NCBI GenBank assembly: GCA_003151535.1
Contig: PLXT01000053.1
Location: 4,704-14,871, forward strand
Reading direction: 5' to 3'
Origin: Methanobacterium sp.
GTDB lineage: Archaea; Methanobacteriota; Methanobacteria; Methanobacteriales; Methanobacteriaceae
DNA: 10,168 nt
The translations under genes were made by a program, and so were the position numbers. Below are positions 1-6,348 of this stretch, in pieces (position 1 is the first letter of the stretch; each line of letters begins with the position of its first letter). The notes below the pieces were generated by a model that was not told where the DNA came from, did no database searches, and saw only the letters and a list, made by a program, of their open reading frames with translations.

Positions 1-16
1 TAATAATATTACAAAA

Positions 17-24
17 TTATAAAT
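17..24 (+). promoter_or_regulatory. Candidate archaeal TATA box for the MBL-fold gene
   Basis: The sequence TTATAAAT lies about 70 bases before the start codon at 91. An archaeal TATA box usually sits about 25 bases before the transcription start, which would put that start near 45-50 and leave a leader of about 40 bases holding the ribosome site at 79-83. The surroundings are so AT-rich that chance matches are common, so this is a tentative call. It abuts and partly overlaps the palindrome at 22-46. Confidence 0.35.
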
Positions 25-46
25 TTGATTTAGATTAAATCAAATT
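22..46. repeat. Perfect 11-3-11 inverted repeat, candidate operator
   Basis: AATTTGATTTA (22-32), a GAT spacer (33-35) and TAAATCAAATT (36-46) form an exact inverted repeat with no mismatch. It lies between the candidate TATA box and the ribosome site of the gene at 91, where a dimeric repressor would block the transcription machinery. No T-tract follows it, which argues against a terminator. The regulator is unknown and none is encoded in the window. Confidence 0.5.
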
Positions 47-78
47 AAGTATGCCTTAATTTCTAAAACTTGTAAACC

Positions 79-83
79 GGAGG
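79..83 (+). promoter_or_regulatory. Ribosome binding site GGAGG for the MBL-fold gene
   Basis: GGAGG ends seven bases before the ATG at 91. This strong anti-16S match fixes that ATG as the start. Confidence 0.8.
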
Positions 84-90
84 AACTCCT

Positions 91-837
91 ATGGAAATAG
101 CAGAAAATGTTGAAATGTTAGAAATATCAATGAATATGTTAGGTGTTGAAAGCAAGATTTTCCCAACTTTAATCTGGGATGATAATAACATGGTTCTGTT
201 TGATACAGGCTTACCCGGTGCAATTAAAACAATACAAGATGAAGTAAACAAGGCAGGTTTATCATTTGATAAAATTAACCAAATAATTGTAACACACACA
301 GACATTGATCATATAGGTGGGATACCCGATATTCAAGATGAATTGGATCATCCAGTTATTGTAATGGCCCATAAAGATGATAAACCATTTATTGAAGGGG
401 AGAATAGATTTAATAAAATAACACCAGAGCGTATGGCACAGCTTCAGGAACAGATAAAGAATATGCCCGAAGATCAGAGTAAACCCATAATTAAAATGTT
501 ACAAGATCCACCAAAATCCAAAGTTAATAAAGTATTGGATGATGGATTAGAATTACCATATTGTGGAGGAATAACAGTCATACACACTCCAGGACATACA
601 CCCGGACACATCTGTTTGTACCTTAAAAATAGTAAAATTCTAATTGCAGGAGATTTGTTACATATAGTAGATGGTGAATTAAGAGGTCCCTATCCACATA
701 ACACTCCAGATATGGAAGCAGCTATCGATTCTATAAAGAAATTTTCAAAGTATGACATAGAAAAGATAGTATGTTATCATACTGGTCTCTACACATCAAA
801 CCCAAATCAAAAACTCGCTGAATTAGCTGAAAAATAA
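91..837 (+). CDS. Metallo-beta-lactamase-fold metal-dependent hydrolase
   Basis: An intact 248-residue cytoplasmic protein with the complete dinuclear metal site of the MBL superfamily. FDTG is at 37-40, the HxDxDH signature is H69, D71, D73 and H74 (in VTHTDIDHIGG), the third motif is H169 in TPGHTPGH, the bridging aspartate is D188 in AGD, and the last histidine is probably H230. No signal peptide or membrane segment is visible. The insert at about 95-150, between the metal motifs, is charged and probably forms the substrate-side helices. Members of this family hydrolyse thioesters, lactones, phosphodiesters or beta-lactams, and the sequence does not say which. A glyoxalase II or lactonase-like activity is possible but unproven. 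The ATG is preceded by GGAGG. The exporter genes start 39 bases downstream, so co-transcription is possible, although a T8 run (849-856) lies between. Confidence 0.9.
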   Translation: MEIAENVEMLEISMNMLGVESKIFPTLIWDDNNMVLFDTGLPGAIKTIQDEVNKAGLSFDKINQIIVTHTDIDHIGGIPDIQDELDHPVIVMAHKDDKPFIEGENRFNKITPERMAQLQEQIKNMPEDQSKPIIKMLQDPPKSKVNKVLDDGLELPYCGGITVIHTPGHTPGHICLYLKNSKILIAGDLLHIVDGELRGPYPHNTPDMEAAIDSIKKFSKYDIEKIVCYHTGLYTSNPNQKLAELAEK

Positions 838-848
838 TTCTAATATAA

Positions 849-856
849 TTTTTTTT
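849..856 (+). terminator. T8 tract between the MBL gene and the exporter
   Basis: Eight consecutive T lie 12 bases after the MBL stop codon. Archaeal RNA polymerase terminates at such U-tracts without needing a hairpin. The tract also lies only nine bases before the next ribosome site, so it may be partial termination or nothing. Confidence 0.3.
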
Positions 857-864
857 AATTAATT

Positions 865-873
865 GGGAGAGGG
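865..873 (+). promoter_or_regulatory. Ribosome binding site for the ABC ATPase
   Basis: The purine-rich GGGAGAGGG ends three bases before the ATG at 877, and its GGGAG part gives normal spacing. It supports that start. Confidence 0.65.
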
Positions 874-876
874 ATT

Positions 877-1866
877 ATGAATGCAATAGAGACTATGGGT
901 TTGACAAGAAGATTCAACAACATTACAGCAGTTGATGATGTTAATCTTACTGTGGATCAAGGAGAAATATTTGGATTGCTTGGTCCTAACGGAGCAGGAA
1001 AAAGTACCTTTATTTCAATGTTATGCACAATTTTAAAACCAACATCTGGTACTGCAAAGGTAGAAGGCTATGATATTGTGAGCCAAGCATCTGATGTAAG
1101 ACGTTCAATAGGGATTGTATTTCAAGATCCGAGTATAGATGATAAGTTAACTGGTATGGAAAATATGGAACTCCATGCCGATCTATATAATGTACCTCGT
1201 GATGTTATGCAGTCACGAATCGATGAAGTGCTAAAACTTGTTGAGTTAGAAGATCGTGCATCAAATTTTGTTAACACCTATTCTGGAGGTATGAGGCGCC
1301 GACTGGAAATAGCAAGAAGTTTAATACATTATCCTAAGGTACTATTTTTAGACGAACCTACTGTAGGTTTGGATCCACAAAGCCGTGACCATATATGGAA
1401 TTATATTAAAGACTTGAAAGAAAGGGAAAATATAACCATAATATTAACAACCCATTATATGGAAGAAGCAGATAAACTTTGCGACAGGATTGCAATTATT
1501 GATAAGAGCAAAATAATAGCTTTAGACACTCCACAAAACCTTAAGAGTAAACTCTCCGGTGAAACCATTGTTATCGAAACTAGTGATAATAAATTGTTAT
1601 CTGAGAAATTATCAGAGCGTAAACTTGTAGATAATATTATGGTAACAGAAAAAGAACTTATTTTAACTGTAATAAATGCTCATACTGCACTTGCACGTAT
1701 TGTTGAATTAGCTGTTTCTATTGGTGTTTATGTTGATAATATCACCATAAAAGAACCTGATCTGAATGCAGTTTTTATGTACTTTACTGGACGTGAAATT
1801 AGAGAAGGTGGGGGCAGTAAAGAGCTTAGTGGAATGGCTGCAAGGATGAGGGGGCGTATACAATAA
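877..1866 (+). CDS. ABC exporter ATP-binding subunit, DrrA (daunorubicin-resistance) type
   Basis: An intact 329-residue ATPase that would power the membrane subunit encoded next. All nucleotide-binding motifs are present: Walker A LGPNGAGKST at 35-44, Q-loop Q83 in VFQDP, the ABC signature YSGGMRRR at 135-142, Walker B VLFLDEP at 155-161 with catalytic E160, the D-loop GLDP, and the switch histidine H193 in TTHYMEE. After the ATPase core (about 1-215) comes the C-terminal extension typical of DrrA-like proteins, including GREIREGGGS near 307-316. The family exports drugs, antibiotics, lipids or polysaccharides, and the substrate cannot be read from sequence. The stop TAA (1864-1866) overlaps the permease's presumed first codon, so the two are translationally coupled. 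The final codons also contain the purine-rich ribosome site for the permease. Confidence 0.93.
   Translation: MNAIETMGLTRRFNNITAVDDVNLTVDQGEIFGLLGPNGAGKSTFISMLCTILKPTSGTAKVEGYDIVSQASDVRRSIGIVFQDPSIDDKLTGMENMELHADLYNVPRDVMQSRIDEVLKLVELEDRASNFVNTYSGGMRRRLEIARSLIHYPKVLFLDEPTVGLDPQSRDHIWNYIKDLKERENITIILTTHYMEEADKLCDRIAIIDKSKIIALDTPQNLKSKLSGETIVIETSDNKLLSEKLSERKLVDNIMVTEKELILTVINAHTALARIVELAVSIGVYVDNITIKEPDLNAVFMYFTGREIREGGGSKELSGMAARMRGRIQ
1848..1854 (+). promoter_or_regulatory. Ribosome binding site that decides the permease start
   Basis: GAGGGGG lies inside the last codons of the ATPase gene and ends eight bases before the ATA at 1863. That is ideal spacing, and no ATG, GTG or TTG occurs in the permease frame between the upstream in-frame TAG (1827-1829) and 2034. 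It therefore points to 1863 as the start. Confidence 0.6.
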
Positions 1867-2615
1867 GCGAACTAAGAGGAATTAATGCTTTATGGCGGCG
1901 TGAACTTAAACGTTTTGTTCGTGACAGGACACGTTTAATCAGCTCTGTTATAACTCCTATCCTATGGCTTGTAATTTTTGGAGAAGGATTAGGGTTTGCA
2001 ATTTCTTTCACTGGTATCAGTTACACCCAATTCTTGTTACCCGGTATTATTGCGCAGACTCTTCTATTTACCAGTATATTTTTGGGCATATCTGTGATTT
2101 GGGACAGACAATTTGGTTTTATGAAGGAGATATTAGTTGCACCTATAGGCAGGATATCTATTTTTATTGGTAAGATGTTAGGAATTGGTACAGCTGCCAT
2201 ATTTCAAGGAATTATAGTTATAGTGTTTGGTGTTATTATTGGTGTTCCCTTAACATTTAGTGCAGTTGGTTTAGCACTTCCTGTAATGATACTTGTAACA
2301 GTAGGATTAACTTGTATTGGTCTTATCATAGCAAGTCTAATGACTAGCTTAGAAAGTTTTGGTACTATTGTTACATTCGTAAATCTTCCAATGTTTTTTT
2401 TAAGTGGTGCATTGTTTCCTGTTACCAGTTTGCCCTATTGGATAAAATGGGCTTTTTATATTAATCCTCTCACATATGGTGTTGATGCTTTAAGAACAGT
2501 TATGATAAGTGGATGGCATAGTTTACTGCCATTGTATTATGATATATTGATTATTGTTGTCTTTGACATTCTTGCTGTCATAATAGGAACTTATCTATTT
2601 ACCAATCGACAGTAA
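1863..2615 (+). CDS. ABC-2 type exporter permease, DrrB-like, with an apparent ATA start
   Basis: From 1863 the frame encodes 250 residues, the normal length of the family: a cytoplasmic basic N-terminus (WRRELKRFVRDRTR), six hydrophobic segments at about 25-45, 57-78, 107-130, 135-160, 168-192 and 226-246, and the ABC-2 signature near segment five (LPMFFLSGALFPVTSLPYW, then NPLTYGVDALR). The first usable conventional start is a TTG at 2034 (codon 58, within FLLPG), which would remove the N-terminal helix and the first membrane segment. The clearly coding sequence between 1869 and 2033 argues against that start. The family arrangement would be an ATGA overlap; here it reads ATAA. A single G-to-A change turns the upstream TGA stop into TAA, harmlessly, and the permease ATG into ATA. 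Translation may be weak, may use ATA, or may be lost. The product is the transmembrane half of the exporter with the ATPase encoded at 877-1866. Confidence 0.85.
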   Translation: MSELRGINALWRRELKRFVRDRTRLISSVITPILWLVIFGEGLGFAISFTGISYTQFLLPGIIAQTLLFTSIFLGISVIWDRQFGFMKEILVAPIGRISIFIGKMLGIGTAAIFQGIIVIVFGVIIGVPLTFSAVGLALPVMILVTVGLTCIGLIIASLMTSLESFGTIVTFVNLPMFFLSGALFPVTSLPYWIKWAFYINPLTYGVDALRTVMISGWHSLLPLYYDILIIVVFDILAVIIGTYLFTNRQ

Positions 2616-2650
2616 AAATTATATTATCAGGTGATTTAATAGGAATAAGG

Positions 2651-2663
2651 TTTTTTTAAGGAG
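2651..2663 (+). promoter_or_regulatory. T7 tract and ribosome site AAGGAG before the sensor kinase
   Basis: Seven T (2651-2657) run straight into AAGGAG (2658-2663), which ends four bases before the ATG at 2668. The ribosome site identifies 2668 as the original start of the kinase gene even though that frame closes after 26 codons. Confidence 0.55.
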
Positions 2664-2667
2664 TAAC

Positions 2668-2748
2668 ATGTCTATAAAAACTCAACTTGATCCCACTGTA
2701 GAAGGTTATAAATCTATTTTTAATAACATATGGATGCTGTTTTATTAA
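2668..2748 (+). pseudogene. N-terminal fragment of the sensor kinase (26 codons)
   Basis: This is the true 5' end of the kinase, with its own AAGGAG ribosome site. It reads MSIKTQLDPTVEGYKSIFNN and then runs out of frame to a TAA at 2746-2748. The expected continuation (IMDAVLLTHLDG) is in another frame from 2730. Restoring one A, giving ATAATGG instead of ATATGG, rejoins them. It is too short to have a function alone. Confidence 0.7.
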
Positions 2749-2981
2749 CACATCTTGATGGCACTATTTTCTATGCAAATGCTGCTGCCGAAGAACTGTT
2801 TGGATATACCCAAAATGAAATATGCAAACTCGGAAGAAGTGGTATAGTCGATACAACAGATCCAAACCTGGTTGCAATGTTGGATGAAAGAACAAGATAT
2901 GGTAGATCTAGAGGTGAGCCACTTTTATTAAAAAAGATGGTTCTAAATTTCCGGGAGAAATATCAACGAATGTTTTTATAG
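2730..2981 (+). pseudogene. PAS-1 fragment of the sensor kinase
   Basis: This holds most of the first PAS domain: DGTIFYANAAAEELFGYT is the classic PAS core. It goes out of frame after LLLKK at the A6 run (2930-2935), and the last 15 codons, starting MVLNF, are read in the wrong frame. With seven A the frame would continue as KKDGSKFPGEISTNVFID, a typical end of a PAS domain. The ATG at 2730 is internal to the original gene and has no ribosome site. Confidence 0.75.
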
Positions 2982-3745
2982 ATAAAAATGGTATTATGGA
3001 CACTTTCATGATAATCAGGGATATAAGCAGACGTAAAAATGCTGAAAAATCATTAAAAGAAAGTGAAGAAAGATATCATAGTTTATTTAAGAATAATCAT
3101 GCATCCATGCTTTTAATTGAGCCTAATACTGGTAGAATTGTCGATGCAAACCCTGCAGCGAGTTCTTTTTATGGTTACAGTCATGAAGATCTAGTTAAAA
3201 TGAATATTGGAAATATTAACAATCTTCCAGATTATGATGTTCATAGTGAAATGCAAAAATCAAAAACATTTCAAAAGGACAACTTCCTATTTAGGCATAC
3301 TTTGGCAAATGGTGAAATACGAGATGTGGATGTTTACAGTGGTCCAATAACCGTTGGTGGAAAAAACCTTCTTTATTCTATTATACACGACATAACCCAC
3401 CGTAGACAGATGGAAAATGAAATGAAAGATTCTTTGGGCGAATCACTCCGTGTTCAGGACGAATTAATTACCTTAATTGAGAACATTGTCGACGAAGTAT
3501 GGTTTACCGATACACAAGGTAATATAATACTGGCTAATGCTGCAGCCAGGAAATTCCAGAAAGAAATTAAATCTGAAGCATTATCATTAAACAAATTAAT
3601 CGCTAAATCGGAAATTTATGATACTAATGGCTCATTACGAGTAAAAGATGGTTCCCCTTTACTTCGAGTATTAAATGGGGAAATTCTTACTAATTATGAC
3701 AAAACAGTAATTTTCCCAATGGAGAAAAACAATATCGACAAGTAA
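2936..3745 (+). pseudogene. PAS-2 and PAS-3 fragment of the sensor kinase
   Basis: In this frame the sequence first completes PAS-1 (DGSKFPGE, then a PAC-like IIRDISRRKNAEKSL). It then holds PAS-2 (SEERYHSLFKNNHASMLLIE, ANPAASSFYGYS, ending IIHDITHRRQ) and most of PAS-3 (VDEVWFTDTQGNIILANAAA). The first ATG in frame is at 2996, with no ribosome site. The wrong-frame tail begins after VIFP at 3718-3719, where CCAATGG is expected to be CCAAATGG, and ends at a TAA at 3743-3745. There is no catalytic domain, so it would not signal if translated alone. Confidence 0.75.
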
Positions 3746-3780
3746 GTTCAGCACCTATTAAGAATGGATATAACAAGATC

Positions 3781-5334
3781 ATGGGTGCAGTAGCAGTAGT
3801 ACGTGATATAACCATACAAAAAAAGATTGAAGAATCACTTCGTGTAAGTGAAGAAAGGTTGCGTCTGGCTCAAACCCGTGGTGAGGTAGGTGTCTGGGAT
3901 TGGAATGTAGTTACAAATGACTTACATTTTACCCCTGAATTAGAACAACTATACGGTTTAAGTCCGGGTACAATAAAAACGTACGATGACTGGAGAGAAT
4001 TAACACACCCTGATGATATCGAAAAGATAGAATTTGAACGTGATAATCAGATTGCTCAACATAAACCATTTGATTTAGAATTCAGGATCTTCCATCATTC
4101 TGGTGAAATGAAATGGTTATCAACTCGAGGTGGGGCTACATATGATGATAACGGTCAAGTTAAACGTGTACTTGGAATAAATACCGACATCACCAATAGA
4201 AAAAAAGCCGAAGAAATATTACAAACAACTCTACTCAGGTTTTATAAAATACTTTCTAGTATGAGTGCAAGTGTTTTATTGGTTACAGCTGATAATAAGG
4301 TCGAATTTGTTAACCAAGAATTTTGTGACTATTTCCATTTAAACGAAGAACCAGATTACTTTATAGGATATACGTCTCTTAACATGACCCGTGTGATAAA
4401 AAGTGCATATAGAAATCCTGAAGAAGCTCTTCTTCGTATTAATGATATTGTTAATAATTATAAACCTGTTCATGGTGAGGAAGTACTTATGCGGGATGGA
4501 AAACCCTATGGTCGGTTATGGTTACATCTAGATATTACAGAGCGGGAAAAAACCGAGGAAAAGTTGCATGAAAGCAATACCAAACTTATAAAAGAAGTAA
4601 ATGACCACCAACAAACGGAGTTAAGACTCAAAGACTTGGTAAACGAACTTAAACGTTCTAATAAAGAATTGGAACAATTTGCTTATGTATCATCTCATGA
4701 TCTGCAAGAACCCCTTAGGATGGTAGCACTCTTTACACAACTATTAGAGAGACGATATAAAGGTAAACTTGATGAGGATGCTGATGATTACATCAAATTT
4801 ATTGTTGAGGGTGCCAAGCGTATGAAACTCTTGATTGATGATTTGTTATCATATTCACGTCTGAATTCTAGCAGTAGTGAATTTGGCCCAATAAAGATGG
4901 ACAAAGTTATGGGCAATGTTTTATCTAATTTACAGTTAATATCAGAAGAGAAGAATGCCGAGATAAAGGTACATGAACCACTTCCAACTATAATTGGAGA
5001 TGAATCCCAGATGATGCATGTTTTCCAAAACCTAGTTGCAAATGGGATTAAATTTAATGATAAAGAATCTCCAGAAATTAATATATCTGCTCAAGAAGAG
5101 GAAAATGGATGGATTTTTAGTGTAAGTGACAATGGTATAGGCATAGTACCAGAATATCAGGCACAAATTTTTGAAATATTCAAAAGATTACACGATCGAG
5201 ATGAATATCCAGGTACTGGTATTGGATTAGCAATCTGTCAAAAAATTATAGATAGACATGGTGGAAAAATATGGGTAGAATCAAGCAAAGGCAAGGGTTC
5301 AATATTTTACTTTAGTATCCCAAGTAAAAAGTAA
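3781..5334 (+). CDS. C-terminal part of the sensor histidine kinase, still open (517 codons)
   Basis: This is the largest intact piece of the broken kinase. It starts within the end of PAS-3 (VVRDITIQKKIEESL), followed by PAS-4 (residues about 27-142, with GVWDWNV and a DITNRKKAEE end), PAS-5 (about 150-255) and a coiled-coil linker (about 255-300). HisKA has phospho-acceptor H306 in SSHDLQEPLRMV. HATPase_c has its N box at N417 and N421, G1 box D450 to I455 (DNGIGI), F box FEIFKRLH, and G2 box GTGIGLA at 478-484. All catalytic motifs are present, so a translated product could autophosphorylate. The ATG at 3781 is internal to the ancestral gene and lacks a ribosome site, so translation is doubtful. 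PAS-5 looks shortened near residues 237-245. Confidence 0.8.
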   Translation: MGAVAVVRDITIQKKIEESLRVSEERLRLAQTRGEVGVWDWNVVTNDLHFTPELEQLYGLSPGTIKTYDDWRELTHPDDIEKIEFERDNQIAQHKPFDLEFRIFHHSGEMKWLSTRGGATYDDNGQVKRVLGINTDITNRKKAEEILQTTLLRFYKILSSMSASVLLVTADNKVEFVNQEFCDYFHLNEEPDYFIGYTSLNMTRVIKSAYRNPEEALLRINDIVNNYKPVHGEEVLMRDGKPYGRLWLHLDITEREKTEEKLHESNTKLIKEVNDHQQTELRLKDLVNELKRSNKELEQFAYVSSHDLQEPLRMVALFTQLLERRYKGKLDEDADDYIKFIVEGAKRMKLLIDDLLSYSRLNSSSSEFGPIKMDKVMGNVLSNLQLISEEKNAEIKVHEPLPTIIGDESQMMHVFQNLVANGIKFNDKESPEINISAQEEENGWIFSVSDNGIGIVPEYQAQIFEIFKRLHDRDEYPGTGIGLAICQKIIDRHGGKIWVESSKGKGSIFYFSIPSKK

Positions 5335-6348
5335 TAGTTTGATATAATAAAATTTTAATTAACCAATATTTGAGTAAAAAAAAATAGTGTTAAACAGATA
5401 TTGTTAATCAGATTACAAATCAAATTATAATAAAAAAATATACAATTATCAAATTAACTAAAATATTTTTTATGATTTATTTTTTTTATCAATAAAATAT
5501 TAATCAATTGAAAAATCTAAAATTTTTAAAAATTAAAAAAAAGAATTATTTTTAATAACAAGTTTTAGATGAAAATATTTAATATAGAAATATGATTTTA
5601 AATTTCTAATGAATAGCTTATAGAAGACAGTTTATTCATATGTAATGCAATTGTTGGTGGATGTTAATTATAAACCAATGAAATCTGTCTAAATCAGTGG
5701 GTGCATCTATACCTACCATATCAAATATGTATACTTTGAAGATTTTAAAAAAAAATTATTTAATGACATCAATAATTTGATCATCAAAAAATAAGCCTAT
5801 TTACCTCTACTTCGTAATATCAAGGTTTAACGAAATAAATGTACAAATATTTATAGATACAAAAATCCCTCTTCTCACTTCAAATTATAAAAAATGACCT
5901 GTAGTGCAATAAACTGGATCCGATTAAAATTATATGATAATTTAAATCAAATTAGATATTTAAATTGGAAAATAGTATTACTTGAATTTTGCATCAACTA
6001 TCCTAAACATTCAGTATAAAATTTAACGATAATCTCCTGCTAAAAATAAATTGGTTAAAATGCACCAAGTTATTGTATTACATATATCCAAAAGCATTGA
6101 AGTATGCTAATGGATCAACTTTTCGATTTCAATGGATTTTCTATAAACTTACTAATACTTTTATAATCTTATTGGGGTGATAATATAGGTTATTTGTCCA
6201 ATATATGAAATCGTGTAATGAATTTTATAATATTTTTATTAAATTTGATTTTTTTCATAATTCGAAATTTTTAGAATTTTTAATATGTTAATGACCGGTT
6301 GAGAAAATATGATATATATTTTTATTAAATTTTATTTTAGATCTAACA
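5335..6348. other. Gene-free AT-rich kilobase
   Basis: No frame on either strand gives a convincing gene across this 1,014-base gap, and no tRNA-like or transposon-like structure was recognised. It holds long A and T runs and a T8 run at 5480-5487 that could end kinase transcription. There are also copies of the half-site found in the palindrome at 22-46: 5416-5426 (10 of 11 matches), 5943-5953 (11 of 11) and 6242-6252 (10 of 11). A small palindrome TTTGATCATCAAA sits at 5776-5788. The promoter of the peptidase at 6349 must lie near the right end, and GATATATATT at 6311-6320 is one candidate TATA element. A short - strand stretch at 5636-5755 has protein-like composition but no start. The rest may be regulatory or decayed DNA. 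Confidence 0.6.

Larger units (their letters stand above)
2668..5334 (+). pseudogene. Multi-PAS sensor histidine kinase broken by three single-base deletions
   Basis: Three reading frames join into one kinase of about 889 residues if one base is restored near 2729-2731, one in the A6 run at 2930-2935, and one near 3718-3719. The restored length is an exact number of codons. The order is a short N-terminus, PAS-1 (about 2725-3035), PAS-2 (about 3060-3405), PAS-3 (about 3460-3810), PAS-4 (about 3860-4205), PAS-5 (about 4225-4545), a charged coiled-coil linker, HisKA and HATPase_c. Protein similarity runs on without gaps across each break: FNNI then MDAVLL; LLKK then DGSKFPGE; VIFP then NGEKQYRQVSSAPI. 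No membrane segment is seen, so it would have been a cytoplasmic sensor, as many methanogen PAS kinases are. No response regulator is encoded nearby. Either the gene is decaying or the sequence carries uncorrected deletions. Programmed frameshifting at three sites is unlikely. Confidence 0.85.

Noticed and set aside
63..305. - strand frame opposite the start of the MBL gene
   Set aside because: It overlaps the coding sequence and promoter of a well-supported gene and has no recognisable domain.
2034..2615. Permease starting at TTG 2034
   Set aside because: The sequence upstream to 1869 in the same frame encodes the conserved basic N-terminus and first membrane segment. The TTG lies inside a conserved FLLPG motif and has no ribosome site.
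2730..3780. Programmed ribosomal frameshifting to make the full kinase
   Set aside because: Three separate shifts would be needed, only one lies on a long A run, and there is no slippery heptamer with a downstream structure at the other two. Single-base deletions are the simpler explanation.
5335..6348. CRISPR array, tRNA or insertion-sequence ends in the long gap
   Set aside because: No regularly spaced repeats, no cloverleaf or T-loop-like sequence, and no pair of terminal inverted repeats with target duplications were found by eye.
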